From Candidatus Moraniibacteriota bacterium (lineage in GTDB: Bacteria > Patescibacteriota > Minisyncoccia > Moranbacterales > UBA1568), in contig CAITOC010000022.1 of assembly GCA_903893925.1 (NCBI GenBank), positions 1-45,376 of the forward strand: a DNA stretch of 45,376 nucleotides. Direction: 5' to 3'. The notes beneath the pieces were generated by a model. That model was not told the DNA's origin and did not search any database. It was given only the letters and a program-made list of their open reading frames with translations. Position 1 is the stretch's first letter, and each line of letters begins with the position of its first letter. The position numbers and the translations under genes are program-made. Below, one piece after another: positions 9,255-19,100 of the stretch.

Positions 9255-9286
9255 TTCACAGGTTCACAGGTTCACAGGTTCACAGG
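9255..9286. repeat. Perfect octanucleotide tandem repeat, 4 copies
   Basis: TTCACAGG x4, immediately downstream of the ftsQ stop. Confidence 0.95.
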
Positions 9287-9322
9287 TTGGCGAACGAGGA
9301 AGGAGAAAAAATAGGGGGACGC

Positions 9323-9344
9323 GAAAATGACGGTCGTCATTTTC
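9323..9344. repeat. Perfect 10-bp-stem palindrome
   Basis: GAAAATGACG gt CGTCATTTTC. Confidence 0.9.
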
Positions 9345-9402
9345 TCGTTCCCTAGGGCGCTGAGTGAGAACTGACGATATATACGTATGATATATGGCAG
9401 TA

Positions 9403-9506
9403 ATACCAAATCAAAATAATCTATTTCAGTTTGCTGGTTGGGAGTCCGTCCCGCGAATGCCGGGGCGAACCCCCTTATTCTGCCAGTAATCTATTTGATT
9501 CGGTAT
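9403..9506. mobile_element. MITE-like non-coding element with imperfect terminal inverted repeats
   Basis: ATACCAAATCAAAATA at 9403-9418 against TATTTGATTCGGTAT at 9492-9506. The internal palindrome GAATGCCGGGGCGAACCCCCTTATTC recurs partially at 7256. No ORF. Confidence 0.45.
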
Positions 9507-9602
9507 AATATAAGTCCGAAAAGGATTTGGTACAATATTAAGTGAGACAAACGGATATGTGGAAAACTATTTCATCGAAAGAGTATATTCAGTCATCCTC
9601 GT

Positions 9603-10082
9603 ATGACGCTGGTCGAAGATGAGATCATTTTGCCAAGTGGCCAGAAGACGACCTACCTCAAACAGAAGGACAACGGGAGCTGTTGCGTGACCATCATCGC
9701 GAAACAAAATGACAAGATCCTTGTTCAACGCGAGTATTCGTACCCGTCGAATCAGAAAATATTCCAATTTCCAGGCGGAGGTGCACCGGCGCATGAAAAA
9801 CCCGAAGAGGGCGCCAACCGGGAATTGATGGAAGAGATGGGGTATCGGGCGAATACGCTCGATCTGCTGGGAATCTATCTTATGGATAACCGGCGGTCCA
9901 CGCAAAAGATGCATGTCTTTCTGGCAAGTGATTTGACGAGAGAATCACGGGAAAAGGATATCGAGGAAGAAATTGAGAGCTTCTGGTTTTCCGAAGATGA
10001 GATAGCAAAGATGATCAAGAACGGCGATATCATAAACGTCCATGCGCTTGCATCGTGGTGTTTGTATACGAACCGTCAATAA
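9603..10082 (+). CDS. NUDIX hydrolase
   Basis: Nudix box GGAPAHEKPEEGANRELMEEMGY. Confidence 0.9.
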   Translation: MTLVEDEIILPSGQKTTYLKQKDNGSCCVTIIAKQNDKILVQREYSYPSNQKIFQFPGGGAPAHEKPEEGANRELMEEMGYRANTLDLLGIYLMDNRRSTQKMHVFLASDLTRESREKDIEEEIESFWFSEDEIAKMIKNGDIINVHALASWCLYTNRQ

Positions 10083-10177
10083 TCGCATCGCGGATAGAAA
10101 GTGACTTATTTTCCGGCGAATCATAAAATGGCTCAGATTTATGTTTCCGAGGACGGTCCTCGGAGACTTTTGACTTC

Positions 10178-10213
10178 AATCGGGGTATCCGTAAAGGATG
10201 TCCCGATTTTTTT
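10178..10213 (+). terminator. Rho-independent terminator
   Basis: AATCGGGGTATCCgtaaaGGATGTCCCGATT followed by ttttt. Confidence 0.7.
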
Positions 10214-10395
10214 ATACACGTCCGGAAATGGCTTTACGAACGAAGTTCGCATCGTGTGAAAACCGAGAAAAACCGGTGACCTAATCATGCGGTCGTCAGG
10301 GTATATTCCTTTGTCTGGAAGGGAAGATTCAAAATAGCTGGCGTATTTCGGTGAAACGGGCATATACTGTGGATACGATATCGAATGACCGACCT

Positions 10396-10983
10396 ATGAT
10401 CTATACGAAAAACATCCAGAAGGCGATCAAGTTCGCGGCGAAGACCCATAACCACTATCAGCAACAGACGCGCAAGGGCAAGGAAATCCCGTATATCACG
10501 CATCCGTTGACGGTTGGCGTCATCTTGTCGCTTACGGATGCGTCGGAGGATGTCGTCGTGGCGGGGATACTGCACGATACCATCGAGGATAGCGCCGACC
10601 ACAAGAAAGTGACCGTGGAGATGATCGCGGAACGATTCGGAGAGACGGTCGCCACACTCGTACTTTCGGTGACGGAGACCGATCGGAGTCTGCCGTGGGA
10701 CGAGCGCAAACAAGAGGCACTCGACCATATCGCACACTTCTCACACGATTCGATTCTCGTGAAATCGGCGGACGTGCTCTCCAATGTCACCGAGCTCGTC
10801 GATGATCATGAACGGAATGGGGACGAGGTATTCTCGCGGTTCCATGTGCCCAAAGAGAAGACCGTCGCGTATCAACTGAAAGTAATCGTGGCGATTCTCG
10901 AGCGATGGAAGGAAAATCCGTTGGCCCGGGATCTTCGGTCCGCCGGGGAAGAGCTGAGGAGAATCGGGAAGAGCCAGGAATAA
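10396..10983 (+). CDS. HD-domain phosphohydrolase (RelA/SpoT-like HD)
   Basis: YITHPLTVGVILSLTDASEDVVVAGILHDTIEDS (H...HD motif). Confidence 0.88.
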   Translation: MIYTKNIQKAIKFAAKTHNHYQQQTRKGKEIPYITHPLTVGVILSLTDASEDVVVAGILHDTIEDSADHKKVTVEMIAERFGETVATLVLSVTETDRSLPWDERKQEALDHIAHFSHDSILVKSADVLSNVTELVDDHERNGDEVFSRFHVPKEKTVAYQLKVIVAILERWKENPLARDLRSAGEELRRIGKSQE

Positions 10984-11018
10984 GGAATAATGAATCAAGA
11001 ATACGGAATAGGGAATGG
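10977..11018. repeat. Degenerate heptanucleotide array, 6 units, overlapping the upstream stop codon
   Basis: GGAATAA GGAATAA TGAATCA AGAATAC GGAATAG GGAATGG. TAA 10981-10983 is the HD-gene stop. Confidence 0.85.
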
Positions 11019-11038
11019 GACAGATAACAAGGAATAGT

Positions 11039-11090
11039 CTGTAAAGTCCATAAAGTCAAAAGTCTGTAAAGTCACAAGTCATAAAGTCGG
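11039..11090. repeat. Degenerate AAGTC-type short tandem array
   Basis: gtaaagtccataaagtcaaaagtctgtaaagtcacaagtcataaagtc. Related words occur at 14405-14500. Confidence 0.75.
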
Positions 11091-11280
11091 GAGAGACGTA
11101 CGATCTACAACTGACACCGAGAGAACGTTATTCGGCTCACGAGTTAACGGGTTTAGGAGAGATACGTCAAAAACTGAACGTAGACTCCGTGATTGCGTAG
11201 TCGAAATTTTACGGGGTTGAACGTCTGCACAGTCTGAATCAATTTAGATTATTAAATCGGGATCATTAAAAGACAACGCT

Positions 11281-11859
11281 ATGCTGATCATATATGCGCA
11301 TTTCGACACGGCAGGGCACTGTGGGGAAGTTTTGAAAACGGTCGAGGAAGGGCTCTTGGCAAAAGGGAAATCATACGAGGTGCTTGATTTGTATGCGACT
11401 GGCTTTGATCCCATTTTACGACCCGAAGAAATGATCGATCGCGGACTGTCCAAGACCGATCCGAAAATTCGAGAGATTCAGGAGAAGATTATTGCCGAGC
11501 GTGAGTATGTTTTCATTTATCCTACATGGTGGAGCAATGTACCGGCGATACTCAAGGGATTCTATGACCGGGTTTTCTCATCCGGGTTCGCATTTCAATA
11601 CCAGAAGAACGGTTTTCCGGAGGGTCTCCTGAAAGGGAAACACGCTTTGGTAATCACTACTTCCGGCGGGCCGACGTTCTATCAGTATGCTGTCCGGCTT
11701 CGGCGGTCGATCTTGGTGACAACCTCGGATACGCTCGAGTTTTGTGGCGTGAAGACGAAAAATCTGCTTATCGGAGGCTGCGTGAAGCTCGATGAAACCA
11801 AGAAAAATGAAATCAAGACGAAAGTGACTCGCTCCCTGGCCGCATTCATCGGAGCGTGA
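11281..11859 (+). CDS. NAD(P)H dehydrogenase (quinone) / flavodoxin-fold oxidoreductase
   Basis: MLIIYAHFDTAGHCGEVLKTV, FIYPTWWSNVPAILKGFYDRVFSSGFAF, KHALVITTSGGPTFYQY. Confidence 0.85.
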   Translation: MLIIYAHFDTAGHCGEVLKTVEEGLLAKGKSYEVLDLYATGFDPILRPEEMIDRGLSKTDPKIREIQEKIIAEREYVFIYPTWWSNVPAILKGFYDRVFSSGFAFQYQKNGFPEGLLKGKHALVITTSGGPTFYQYAVRLRRSILVTTSDTLEFCGVKTKNLLIGGCVKLDETKKNEIKTKVTRSLAAFIGA

Positions 11860-11870
11860 CGGGAGAGCTG

Positions 11871-11899
11871 TTTACAGTGAATCCAAATTACGGTATACT
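11871..11899 (+). promoter_or_regulatory. Promoter driving the SAM riboswitch leader
   Basis: TTTACA - 17 nt - TATACT. Confidence 0.75.
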
Positions 11900-11910
11900 G
11901 CGACTACAAT

Positions 11911-12010
11911 CGAAGATATCAAGAGGTGGCGAGAGTTCTGGCTCGAAGACCCACCGGCAACCTGCCTCTGTAAGGTGCCCCGTCCAGCCCCGTACGGGGG
12001 AAGATGCCGA
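11911..12010 (+). ncRNA. SAM-I (S-box clan) riboswitch aptamer
   Basis: GATATCAAGAGGTGGCGAGAGTTCTGGCTCGAAGACCCACCGGCAACC...AAGGTGCCCCGTCCAGCCCCGTACGGGGGAAGATGCC. P2 GGTGG/CCACC, pseudoknot CTGG/CCAG, P4 CCCCgtaCGGGG, conserved CGGCAACC, GGTGC and GAAGATG. Confidence 0.92.
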
Positions 12011-12013
12011 ATG

Positions 12014-12043
12014 ATCTCTCTCCCTCGCGGAGAGAGATTTTTT
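12014..12043 (+). terminator. Intrinsic terminator of the SAM riboswitch expression platform
   Basis: ATCTCTCTCC ctcgc GGAGAGAGAT TTTTT: perfect 10-bp stem plus U-tract, 10 nt before the next ATG. Confidence 0.92.
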
Positions 12044-12048
12044 CATTC

Positions 12049-12438
12049 ATGCGTATGACTGTCGCTTCGAAAGATGAACGCCAAAGAAATTTCGTACCGG
12101 AACGGTTGGATATACCGGGTCGTCCGGAACTCTCGCCGTTCCTCACGGTCGTGTCGTTCTCGCGATGTCGATCGGTCGGTGATGATACCATCTTGGAGCG
12201 AGCGACCTATGAACCAGATTTGAAGTCGTTTTCCAACAAAGGGGCGGTATTTCGTATGACCTATCGCAACACTCTTGGTGGGAGCGGTCGGCTGATCGTC
12301 AGGTACGATTTCCTGAATGAGGAATATCGAGCCGAGAAGTTTGTCGATGGCAGAAGCGTCGGCCGGATAGAAAACAGGCGATGGGCCGCATTCTTGCCGG
12401 TCTCGCGTCGCTTCGTATCGCGGATGGCGAACGGGTAG
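12049..12438 (+). CDS. Hypothetical 129-aa protein under SAM-I riboswitch control
   Basis: Start at MRMTVASKDERQRNF, immediately after the terminator. No recognisable family. Confidence 0.75.
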   Translation: MRMTVASKDERQRNFVPERLDIPGRPELSPFLTVVSFSRCRSVGDDTILERATYEPDLKSFSNKGAVFRMTYRNTLGGSGRLIVRYDFLNEEYRAEKFVDGRSVGRIENRRWAAFLPVSRRFVSRMANG

Positions 12439-12480
12439 ACAGAAAAGAGAAGAGAGAGCAGGGAACAAATGGCAGGGAAC

Positions 12481-12511
12481 AAAAAACCGACTTTTGAGGG
12501 TCGGTTTTTTC
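12481..12511. terminator. Bidirectional terminator between convergent genes
   Basis: AAAAAACCGACttttgagGGTCGGTTTTTT. Confidence 0.85.
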
Positions 12512-12519
12512 ATTTCGAA

Positions 12520-14400
12520 TCATTCTATCCCCGGTGATGGCGGGACATAGTAGACGAAGATGGAATCACCGGCATGCCAGGCGAGCGGGTAGCCCCCGTC
12601 GACAATCCACCGATAGGTCAGTTTGCCGGTCGGGTTTGATTGGTACAGGCTTTCTTGCCAGAAGGTGGCCGAGATCGCATGCCAGCCGGATCGACGTCCC
12701 CAGTCGGCATACCATTCGATATACTTGTCGCCGAGATAGTATTTCGGATTGGCACCGCCGAAGTAGGCCGTGTGGATCTGATTGATCGGCGGGTACCGTT
12801 CGATATCGGCGAATTTCGTGCAGGTGGCGGGATCGGCCGTGCCGGCCTTGCAGGCATTGAATGCATCGACGAAGTCGCGGAGTCGCCTCATGTCCTGTCC
12901 CCAGTCGTAGTTGGAATCGGTGACATACCGGTAGCCGTTTTTTGGTCCGCCTGCCGCCTCATTGAAGTAGGAAAGGTAGGAAGGATAGGCGAGGACAGGG
13001 ATTGCGAAGATCCAGAAGGCGAGTACCGTAAGCGCGACGCGGGAAGCATGCTCGCCATGGAAGCCCTTGCGACGGATGAAATCGAAGACGGTCTTGGCGA
13101 TGAGGACTTCGAGAAGCGGGATGATGGGGAATAGGTGACGGAAACCGATATTGAGGTTCCCGGTGATGCTCACGAATGCGTACAAGACGACGAAACCGAA
13201 CATCGTGTACTGGGTGATGTGGCTTTGGATGGAGTGTGAGATGACGGTATGCCAGGTGCGTGCGGACTTCCCGGCGAAGACTTTGACTATCCGGACGACG
13301 GTATAGACGCCACCGAAGACGAGGAAGAAGAGGAAGGGGAGGGTCTCTTTGAGGGTGAAGACTATCGGGAAATACCACGGGCTGGCGTCCGGAGTGACCG
13401 TACCCAGGAAATAGTGGGTATTGCCACCCTCGAAGCGCGAGAAAACCTTGAAGAAACCGAGGAGATACTGGGCGAACGGTTTGGTCGCTCCAGAGCCGGA
13501 AAGCGACGTGACGGTGTCAATAGCAAAGTGTGCTGGCAGATTGTCTTGTTGGAAAAAATCTTTGGCAGTTTCGACCATCTTGATGCCCGGTTCGTTTACG
13601 GTATTGAAAAAGTAGAGGGTCCAGATGAGTGCGAAACAAACGACGAGGGCGCCAAGATATTTGAATGTGTAGGAGAAAAGTTGCTTGATGGCGAAGAGGA
13701 AATGTGAGTCATGGATCGTATCGGACTTGGGCCGAGTGAGCGCGTAGGCGAGAATGATAAGAGCGAAATACGGATAGAGGAGGATCGCGGAGAATTTGGC
13801 GAGCTCGGCTAAAGCGAAGAAAACGCCGAAGAGAAGGGTGTTCCCGAGAGTCGGTTTTCGGAGGAAACGGACGAAGAAGACGATAGCGAGGAAAATAAAT
13901 GCCGCGATGCCGAGGTCGGTCGTGACATAGTGACCGTGCGCGATGACATTGGGATCGGCGACGTAGAGAAGAAGCGCGAAGAGCCCTGCGACCGTGCCTG
14001 CGAATGCCTTGGTGAATCGGTAGATGCAGAAGCCGAATAAGACCGCGATGAGGATAATCGGGAATCGGGCCCAGAACATGACCCACTCGGCGTCGTTTTG
14101 GTGGATGAACATATCGCCGATGGACCATTGTTCATTGACGCCGGTTTGCCACTGTGCCGAATCGGTCGGGAAGGAAAGGCTCATGAACTGGAGTGGGATG
14201 CCGGCGAGATCCTTGATGAGCGGGGGATGTTCGGGATTGAGTCGCATATCGCCGAACCGGACAGAGGAATAGGAAGCCGGAACATGCGCCTTCTCATCTT
14301 CGGTCGTCGATTCCTGCCAGGCCAGAGAGAGCGAGAGGAGGAAAAAACCCGTGAGCATGAGCGTGACGGCAAGCCTGGCATGTTTTTTGAGGTGGTCCAT
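12520..14400 (-). CDS. Polytopic GT39/PMT-like glycosyltransferase
   Basis: Multiple TM segments; STTEDEKAHVPASYSSVRFGDMRLNPEHPPLIKDLAGIPL, RHLFPIIPLLEVLIAK. Confidence 0.85.
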   Translation of the reverse strand: MDHLKKHARLAVTLMLTGFFLLSLSLAWQESTTEDEKAHVPASYSSVRFGDMRLNPEHPPLIKDLAGIPLQFMSLSFPTDSAQWQTGVNEQWSIGDMFIHQNDAEWVMFWARFPIILIAVLFGFCIYRFTKAFAGTVAGLFALLLYVADPNVIAHGHYVTTDLGIAAFIFLAIVFFVRFLRKPTLGNTLLFGVFFALAELAKFSAILLYPYFALIILAYALTRPKSDTIHDSHFLFAIKQLFSYTFKYLGALVVCFALIWTLYFFNTVNEPGIKMVETAKDFFQQDNLPAHFAIDTVTSLSGSGATKPFAQYLLGFFKVFSRFEGGNTHYFLGTVTPDASPWYFPIVFTLKETLPFLFFLVFGGVYTVVRIVKVFAGKSARTWHTVISHSIQSHITQYTMFGFVVLYAFVSITGNLNIGFRHLFPIIPLLEVLIAKTVFDFIRRKGFHGEHASRVALTVLAFWIFAIPVLAYPSYLSYFNEAAGGPKNGYRYVTDSNYDWGQDMRRLRDFVDAFNACKAGTADPATCTKFADIERYPPINQIHTAYFGGANPKYYLGDKYIEWYADWGRRSGWHAISATFWQESLYQSNPTGKLTYRWIVDGGYPLAWHAGDSIFVYYVPPSPGIE

Positions 14401-14404
14401 AGAT

Positions 14405-14500
14405 TTAAGTCAAAAGTCTATAAAGTCCTGCCAGCAATGCTTCGCATAGCGATGCAGGCGGGCGAAAGTCATATCTTATAAAGTCGGAAAGTTACAATTT
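14405..14500. repeat. AAGTC-type short repeats flanking a palindromic insert
   Basis: aagtcaaaagtctataaagtc, then CCTGCCAGCAATGCTTCGCATAGCGATGCAGG, then gaaagtcatatcttataaagtcgg. Confidence 0.7.
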
Positions 14501-14507
14501 TCCGGCC

Positions 14508-16073
14508 TTACTCTACGATGATGGCCGTGAAGTCGGATCCGAAACCGGGATGGAGATCGATGTGTTCCGCATGCGATGCCGGCATAAATTTCTGTATGTT
14601 TGTGAGCATTTGTTGGTCATAGTTTTGCATGACGATGACGGAGGGTATCGTAATAACGGTGCTCTTATCGACGTATTCGATATTCTCGGTCCGTCCGTCT
14701 GTCAGGAACCGTATCGGCTGGACGGCGATGAAGGAATCGGGGACGACGTATTTTTTGGTCTCTTTTGGAAACGAGACGAGGTATTCGGCCATGTTCCGGT
14801 AGTTCTCGTTGAACGAGACGTGTTGTTCCGTCCGGTTCCGCCAGAAGACGAAATATTTGACGATATTCCAGGAAGCGGAAACCCAGAGTATGAGCGCGAG
14901 CGTGATGATAATCGCGACTTTGGTGCTTCCTTTCGAGAGCGAAGCCTTCCGGAAGAGGAAAAGAAGCGGGATAGTCGCATACAGAAGCGCGAACGGTTGC
15001 GTGCCGATAGAACGGAGCGCGTGCGGGAGGCCTTCGTTGGTCAGGAATTCGGCTGCGAGCATGGAAATGAATCCGGCAAAGAGGAATGCGTGGACGGCCA
15101 GTTCGGTGTCGGGACGTTTGGTGCGGAGGCGCTCCCGCAGAATTCGGAAGAGCATGCCGAGCGAGAAAAGAAATCCGCCGAGGAAGCAGGTACCGACGAT
15201 CGGATCGAGTACCGGATACGGAGGAAAGTTGTGTCGCCAGTTCTGGTCGCCGACGAAGTTGTACTTGATGAGAGAGAGGCCGATCGTCTTGGCGAGCGTA
15301 CCCCAGAGGTCTTTGTGATTGTTTGTGAAAACGGAGACATTGTCCGCCCGTGACAGGAATATGTCGGGTTGTACAGCAAACGTATAGAACATCGGGGCCG
15401 CGGTGATCGCTGCGCAGAGGACAAAAACGAGGGCGTGTTTCCAAAATCGTTTGAAAAAGGAATCGTACGAGAGCCACAGGAATGGAAAAAGAAAAATCAG
15501 GATGAATGGTGCGAGTCGGAAGGCGGTGTAGGTGTTGAGTCCCGTCCCGAAGAAGAGCCCGGACAAAATGAAGGGGAGGAAGCGTTCTTTCCTGAGGCCA
15601 CGAAAGAAGAAATAGAACGAAAATGAGAGGACGAACGGAACCATGATAGCGCGGAAGCCGATACGCGAGAAGTTGATGGCCCAGTACGAGGTCGCCACGA
15701 GGAAAGCGGCGATGAGGGCGGCGTACCGACTCCGGAAGAGTTCCCAGGCGAGGAGGCCGACACCAAGGATAGCAAGGGCGCCAAAAATCGTCGATGGGAG
15801 CTTAAGCGCGGTCATGTTGGAGCCGAAGGCCTTGATCGAGAATGCCTGGATATTGATAAAGAGTCCCTCACGACCCTGATTCTCCGGATAGAAGATCTTG
15901 TAGTTGCCGGTACGGTTCGCATCAAGTGCGTTGGTGCCATTCATCGCCTCGTCGGGATAGAGTCCGGATGGGAGGGCGTTGATATCGTAGAAGCGGATGG
16001 CGAACCCGGCGACGGTGATAAGGATGAGCAGTGACCAGAATACGGTGCGTGACCGAAGAACGTTCCCCTTCAT
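14508..16073 (-). CDS. Polytopic GT39-family-like glycosyltransferase
   Basis: FYDINALPSGLYPDEAMNGTNALDANRTGNYKIFYPENQGREGLFI followed by many TM segments. Confidence 0.85.
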   Translation of the reverse strand: MKGNVLRSRTVFWSLLILITVAGFAIRFYDINALPSGLYPDEAMNGTNALDANRTGNYKIFYPENQGREGLFINIQAFSIKAFGSNMTALKLPSTIFGALAILGVGLLAWELFRSRYAALIAAFLVATSYWAINFSRIGFRAIMVPFVLSFSFYFFFRGLRKERFLPFILSGLFFGTGLNTYTAFRLAPFILIFLFPFLWLSYDSFFKRFWKHALVFVLCAAITAAPMFYTFAVQPDIFLSRADNVSVFTNNHKDLWGTLAKTIGLSLIKYNFVGDQNWRHNFPPYPVLDPIVGTCFLGGFLFSLGMLFRILRERLRTKRPDTELAVHAFLFAGFISMLAAEFLTNEGLPHALRSIGTQPFALLYATIPLLFLFRKASLSKGSTKVAIIITLALILWVSASWNIVKYFVFWRNRTEQHVSFNENYRNMAEYLVSFPKETKKYVVPDSFIAVQPIRFLTDGRTENIEYVDKSTVITIPSVIVMQNYDQQMLTNIQKFMPASHAEHIDLHPGFGSDFTAIIVE

Positions 16074-16181
16074 ATTTTTTCTTTCTGTTTATTGTGATAA
16101 GATTATAGCATAAAAAGAAGCAATCGCTGAATATCCTGTAAGACTTCGCTGAAGTCGTTTTGAACACTGTCCGATACCCGT

Positions 16182-19100
16182 ATGTCGTCAAAGGATGAGA
16201 ACCCTCAGAAACCTGACTGGAGGGATTCTTTAGGAAGAATCCAAGCCGAACTCAAGAAGTCGGAGCGACCGGCTTCGGAAGGTTTGGTCGTGCCGGAAAA
16301 GGTTGTCGAGCAAGGGCTCGTGGCACCGTCTCCGGAAGTGCCAAAAAAGAAAGATGAGAAGAAGGAACGCGTGAACCGCCGATTGATCGAGCTTCTCGAA
16401 AAGGAGATCAAGGATTTTGAAAAGCACCTTCGTCGAACGGTAAAAAAGGAGATTGGAAAAAAAGATAAGGGTTCGAACGTTACCGTTTTGGAGAATCTGA
16501 AATCGAACCTTTGGGTGCAGGAAAAGTTTTATAAGGAGGCGACGAATAGTAGTCCGGAGAAGACGCGTCTCGAAGATAATATCCGAAAAACCAAGGAAGA
16601 CATCCAGGCAGAGAAGTTGAAACAGCTGAAGCTTACTATGCTCAAGATGGAGCATGATGTGTGTATCGCGAATGGGCCTGATGAATCGACGAAAGCAAAA
16701 CAGAAGTTCGAAGAGGATTGGAAGAAAATAGAGGATATGGCCAAGGAGCTGGGATTGTCTGGCGATGAATATATCGGGATATTGAAAAATCTCATTACGC
16801 CGCTCGAAGAGCGGGCGAGGCGGGATGTCAAAAGGGAGAAAAAGACTGTTAAAAAAGTTGCTCCTGCCGAAATTGAAAAAGTCGAGAAGAAAAAAGTTCC
16901 GGTTGCTACCGATCCGAGGAAGAAAGAAGCCGTGAACGAGACGGCCAGGTTCAAATACCTTAAAGGAACACTCGCGGAAGTTGCCACTGAATTTATCAAT
17001 TTGAAGAAGAGGGTTGAGACGCTTCAGACCGAGATACAGACGAAGGAAAAAAGGGAATTCAGGAAGAAGAACGTTCCTCTCAATGAAATCCGTCGAGAGA
17101 AAATCAGAGAATGGGAAGGAATCGAGAGACGGCTGAAGGGCGACCCCTCCTCGTTGCCCGATAATGAACGGGTGAATCTGGAGAGAGATAAAAAATCACT
17201 CGGATTGGAAATCGATAAACTGAGACAGGAAATAGCCGCTCAAAAGAAGCGGAAAGAGGAATTGGAAAAACGACAATCTTCCCGTGAGAAATTGAGGGAG
17301 TCGTTTCAAATTCAACTTGGAGAACTTCGGTCCAATCCGGGGTCGGTGGATGCGGTCAAGGAAGCCGAATTCATTCTCGGGGCACCATCGAAGACGCCGA
17401 AACCGGATGATGCAATAACGGTCATCGCGGAGCCGGAAGGAGAAGTCGTTCCCGAAACCGCTCCGAGTCCTGATTTCGAGACCGAATCGCAGGGTGACCG
17501 AATATCATCGGAAGCGCTCGTGTATGTCGGTGAGCAACGAGCTTCGTTGAATGAAAACCTGTCTGAAGGCGGAAAGGATCGGGAGAGGAGAATCGAGTGG
17601 CTGAAGCAAGAGATTGAAACAAGGAAATCTCTTCTTTCTGATTTGCAAAAGGAAAAAGAACAGGTCGAGCAGGATTTGAAGCGGAACGAGGAAAGTCACA
17701 CGCTTTCCATGGGTAAGGCGAAGAATGTCTTCGGAAGCCTTTCTCGTTCTGAGGATGTTTCCGCCGGTCATCTCAAAGAAACGGAAATGTATCAGTCAAA
17801 ACTTCGTCTTTTGGACGATGAGATTTCTTCCCGAACGAATGAAAAAGAAAAGCTTCAACAACAATTGAACAAGGAAATCGAATCGCTTACGAAGACGCCG
17901 GATGCGGGGCAACAGAATCCGGAACCGGCGGTAGGAGTGCAAGAGCCAGAAACCGCAGAATTAGAATTGAAGCAAGAAAGGGATCGACGGGAGAAGATCG
18001 ACGCGACTCATTTGGCCTTGAAGGAGATGCTTTCCAAGGATGGCTTCGACGCGAGCAGGAACGGCGGTACATCCACAGAACGTTTCCTTGATAGATTCAA
18101 CAGGAACAAGGATGATTTTTCGAAATTGAACGAGGAAGAGAAATCAGTCGTAAAATTCTTTTATCGTGTCTCGCGACAGTTTGAAAGTGATGCCGAATTG
18201 AACGGGATAGATATCTCCGACGCTGAAGGCAGTTCGATCGACTCATTCCTTTTTGCGCTCGCTGCCAAGCTTGTCGATGCGGGCAAGGCTGAAGTCGTGC
18301 TGTCCGGCATGCGGAACATACCCGACGAGGATCTAGAGGAGCTCCTTTCTTCTCCCGGACAGGAACCGGCTCCTACTCCGGATGTGCCACAATCTCCTCC
18401 GACCATTCCGAAACCGGAACTGCCAAAAGTGGATTTCGTCAAACCATTGAGTCTCGATGACGTCGAAAACAAAACTCCTTCCGATGCCGTGTTGAAAAAA
18501 TTCGAAGCGCTCGGAATCAGACAGGCTGATCTTCTTACGGTTCCCGGATTTTCCGATCTGAAGACCGAAGGACAACAGCTGTTCGTCGCGGAAAGTTTGT
18601 TGCAGGCGGCGGCGCGCAATGTCGATGATACTGCGCTAGATACGGCCAAGAGCGGGCTTTTGAAGGGATTTCATCTGACCACGAAGAAGAAAGAACTCGC
18701 GGGGCAGGTGTCTTCGGGAGGACTGAAGAAATACGGTTCCGAACTCACTCAGTTGATAGAGGGGGTAAAGATGAGCGGTTTGGATATGATCGAAATGAAT
18801 GGAAAACTTCATATAGCATTTCTCTCATTGCCAGACAACAAGGCGGACGCTCAGGATGATGACTTTTGGAAGGAAGGACTCGCTTTCAATGAATTCGCGA
18901 ACCGGTTTGCGACAATCCCGCACGAATGGTCACTCGAAGGAGCATCTAAGAAAGATCGTGAGAAATACGATACGGCGAAAGCGTCGTATGATGAAGCGTA
19001 TCAGAGATTGGCGGACAGTATCGATCGGAATCGGGGTGAGAATCCGAAGTCGTACGAAGTCGTTCGGAATGAATACAGCTCTTTGCGCGTGGCCGACAAC

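Noticed and set aside
14550-15353. 267-aa plus-strand ORF inside the GT39 gene
   Set aside because: Antisense to a confident polytopic glycosyltransferase; biased Glu/Arg composition.
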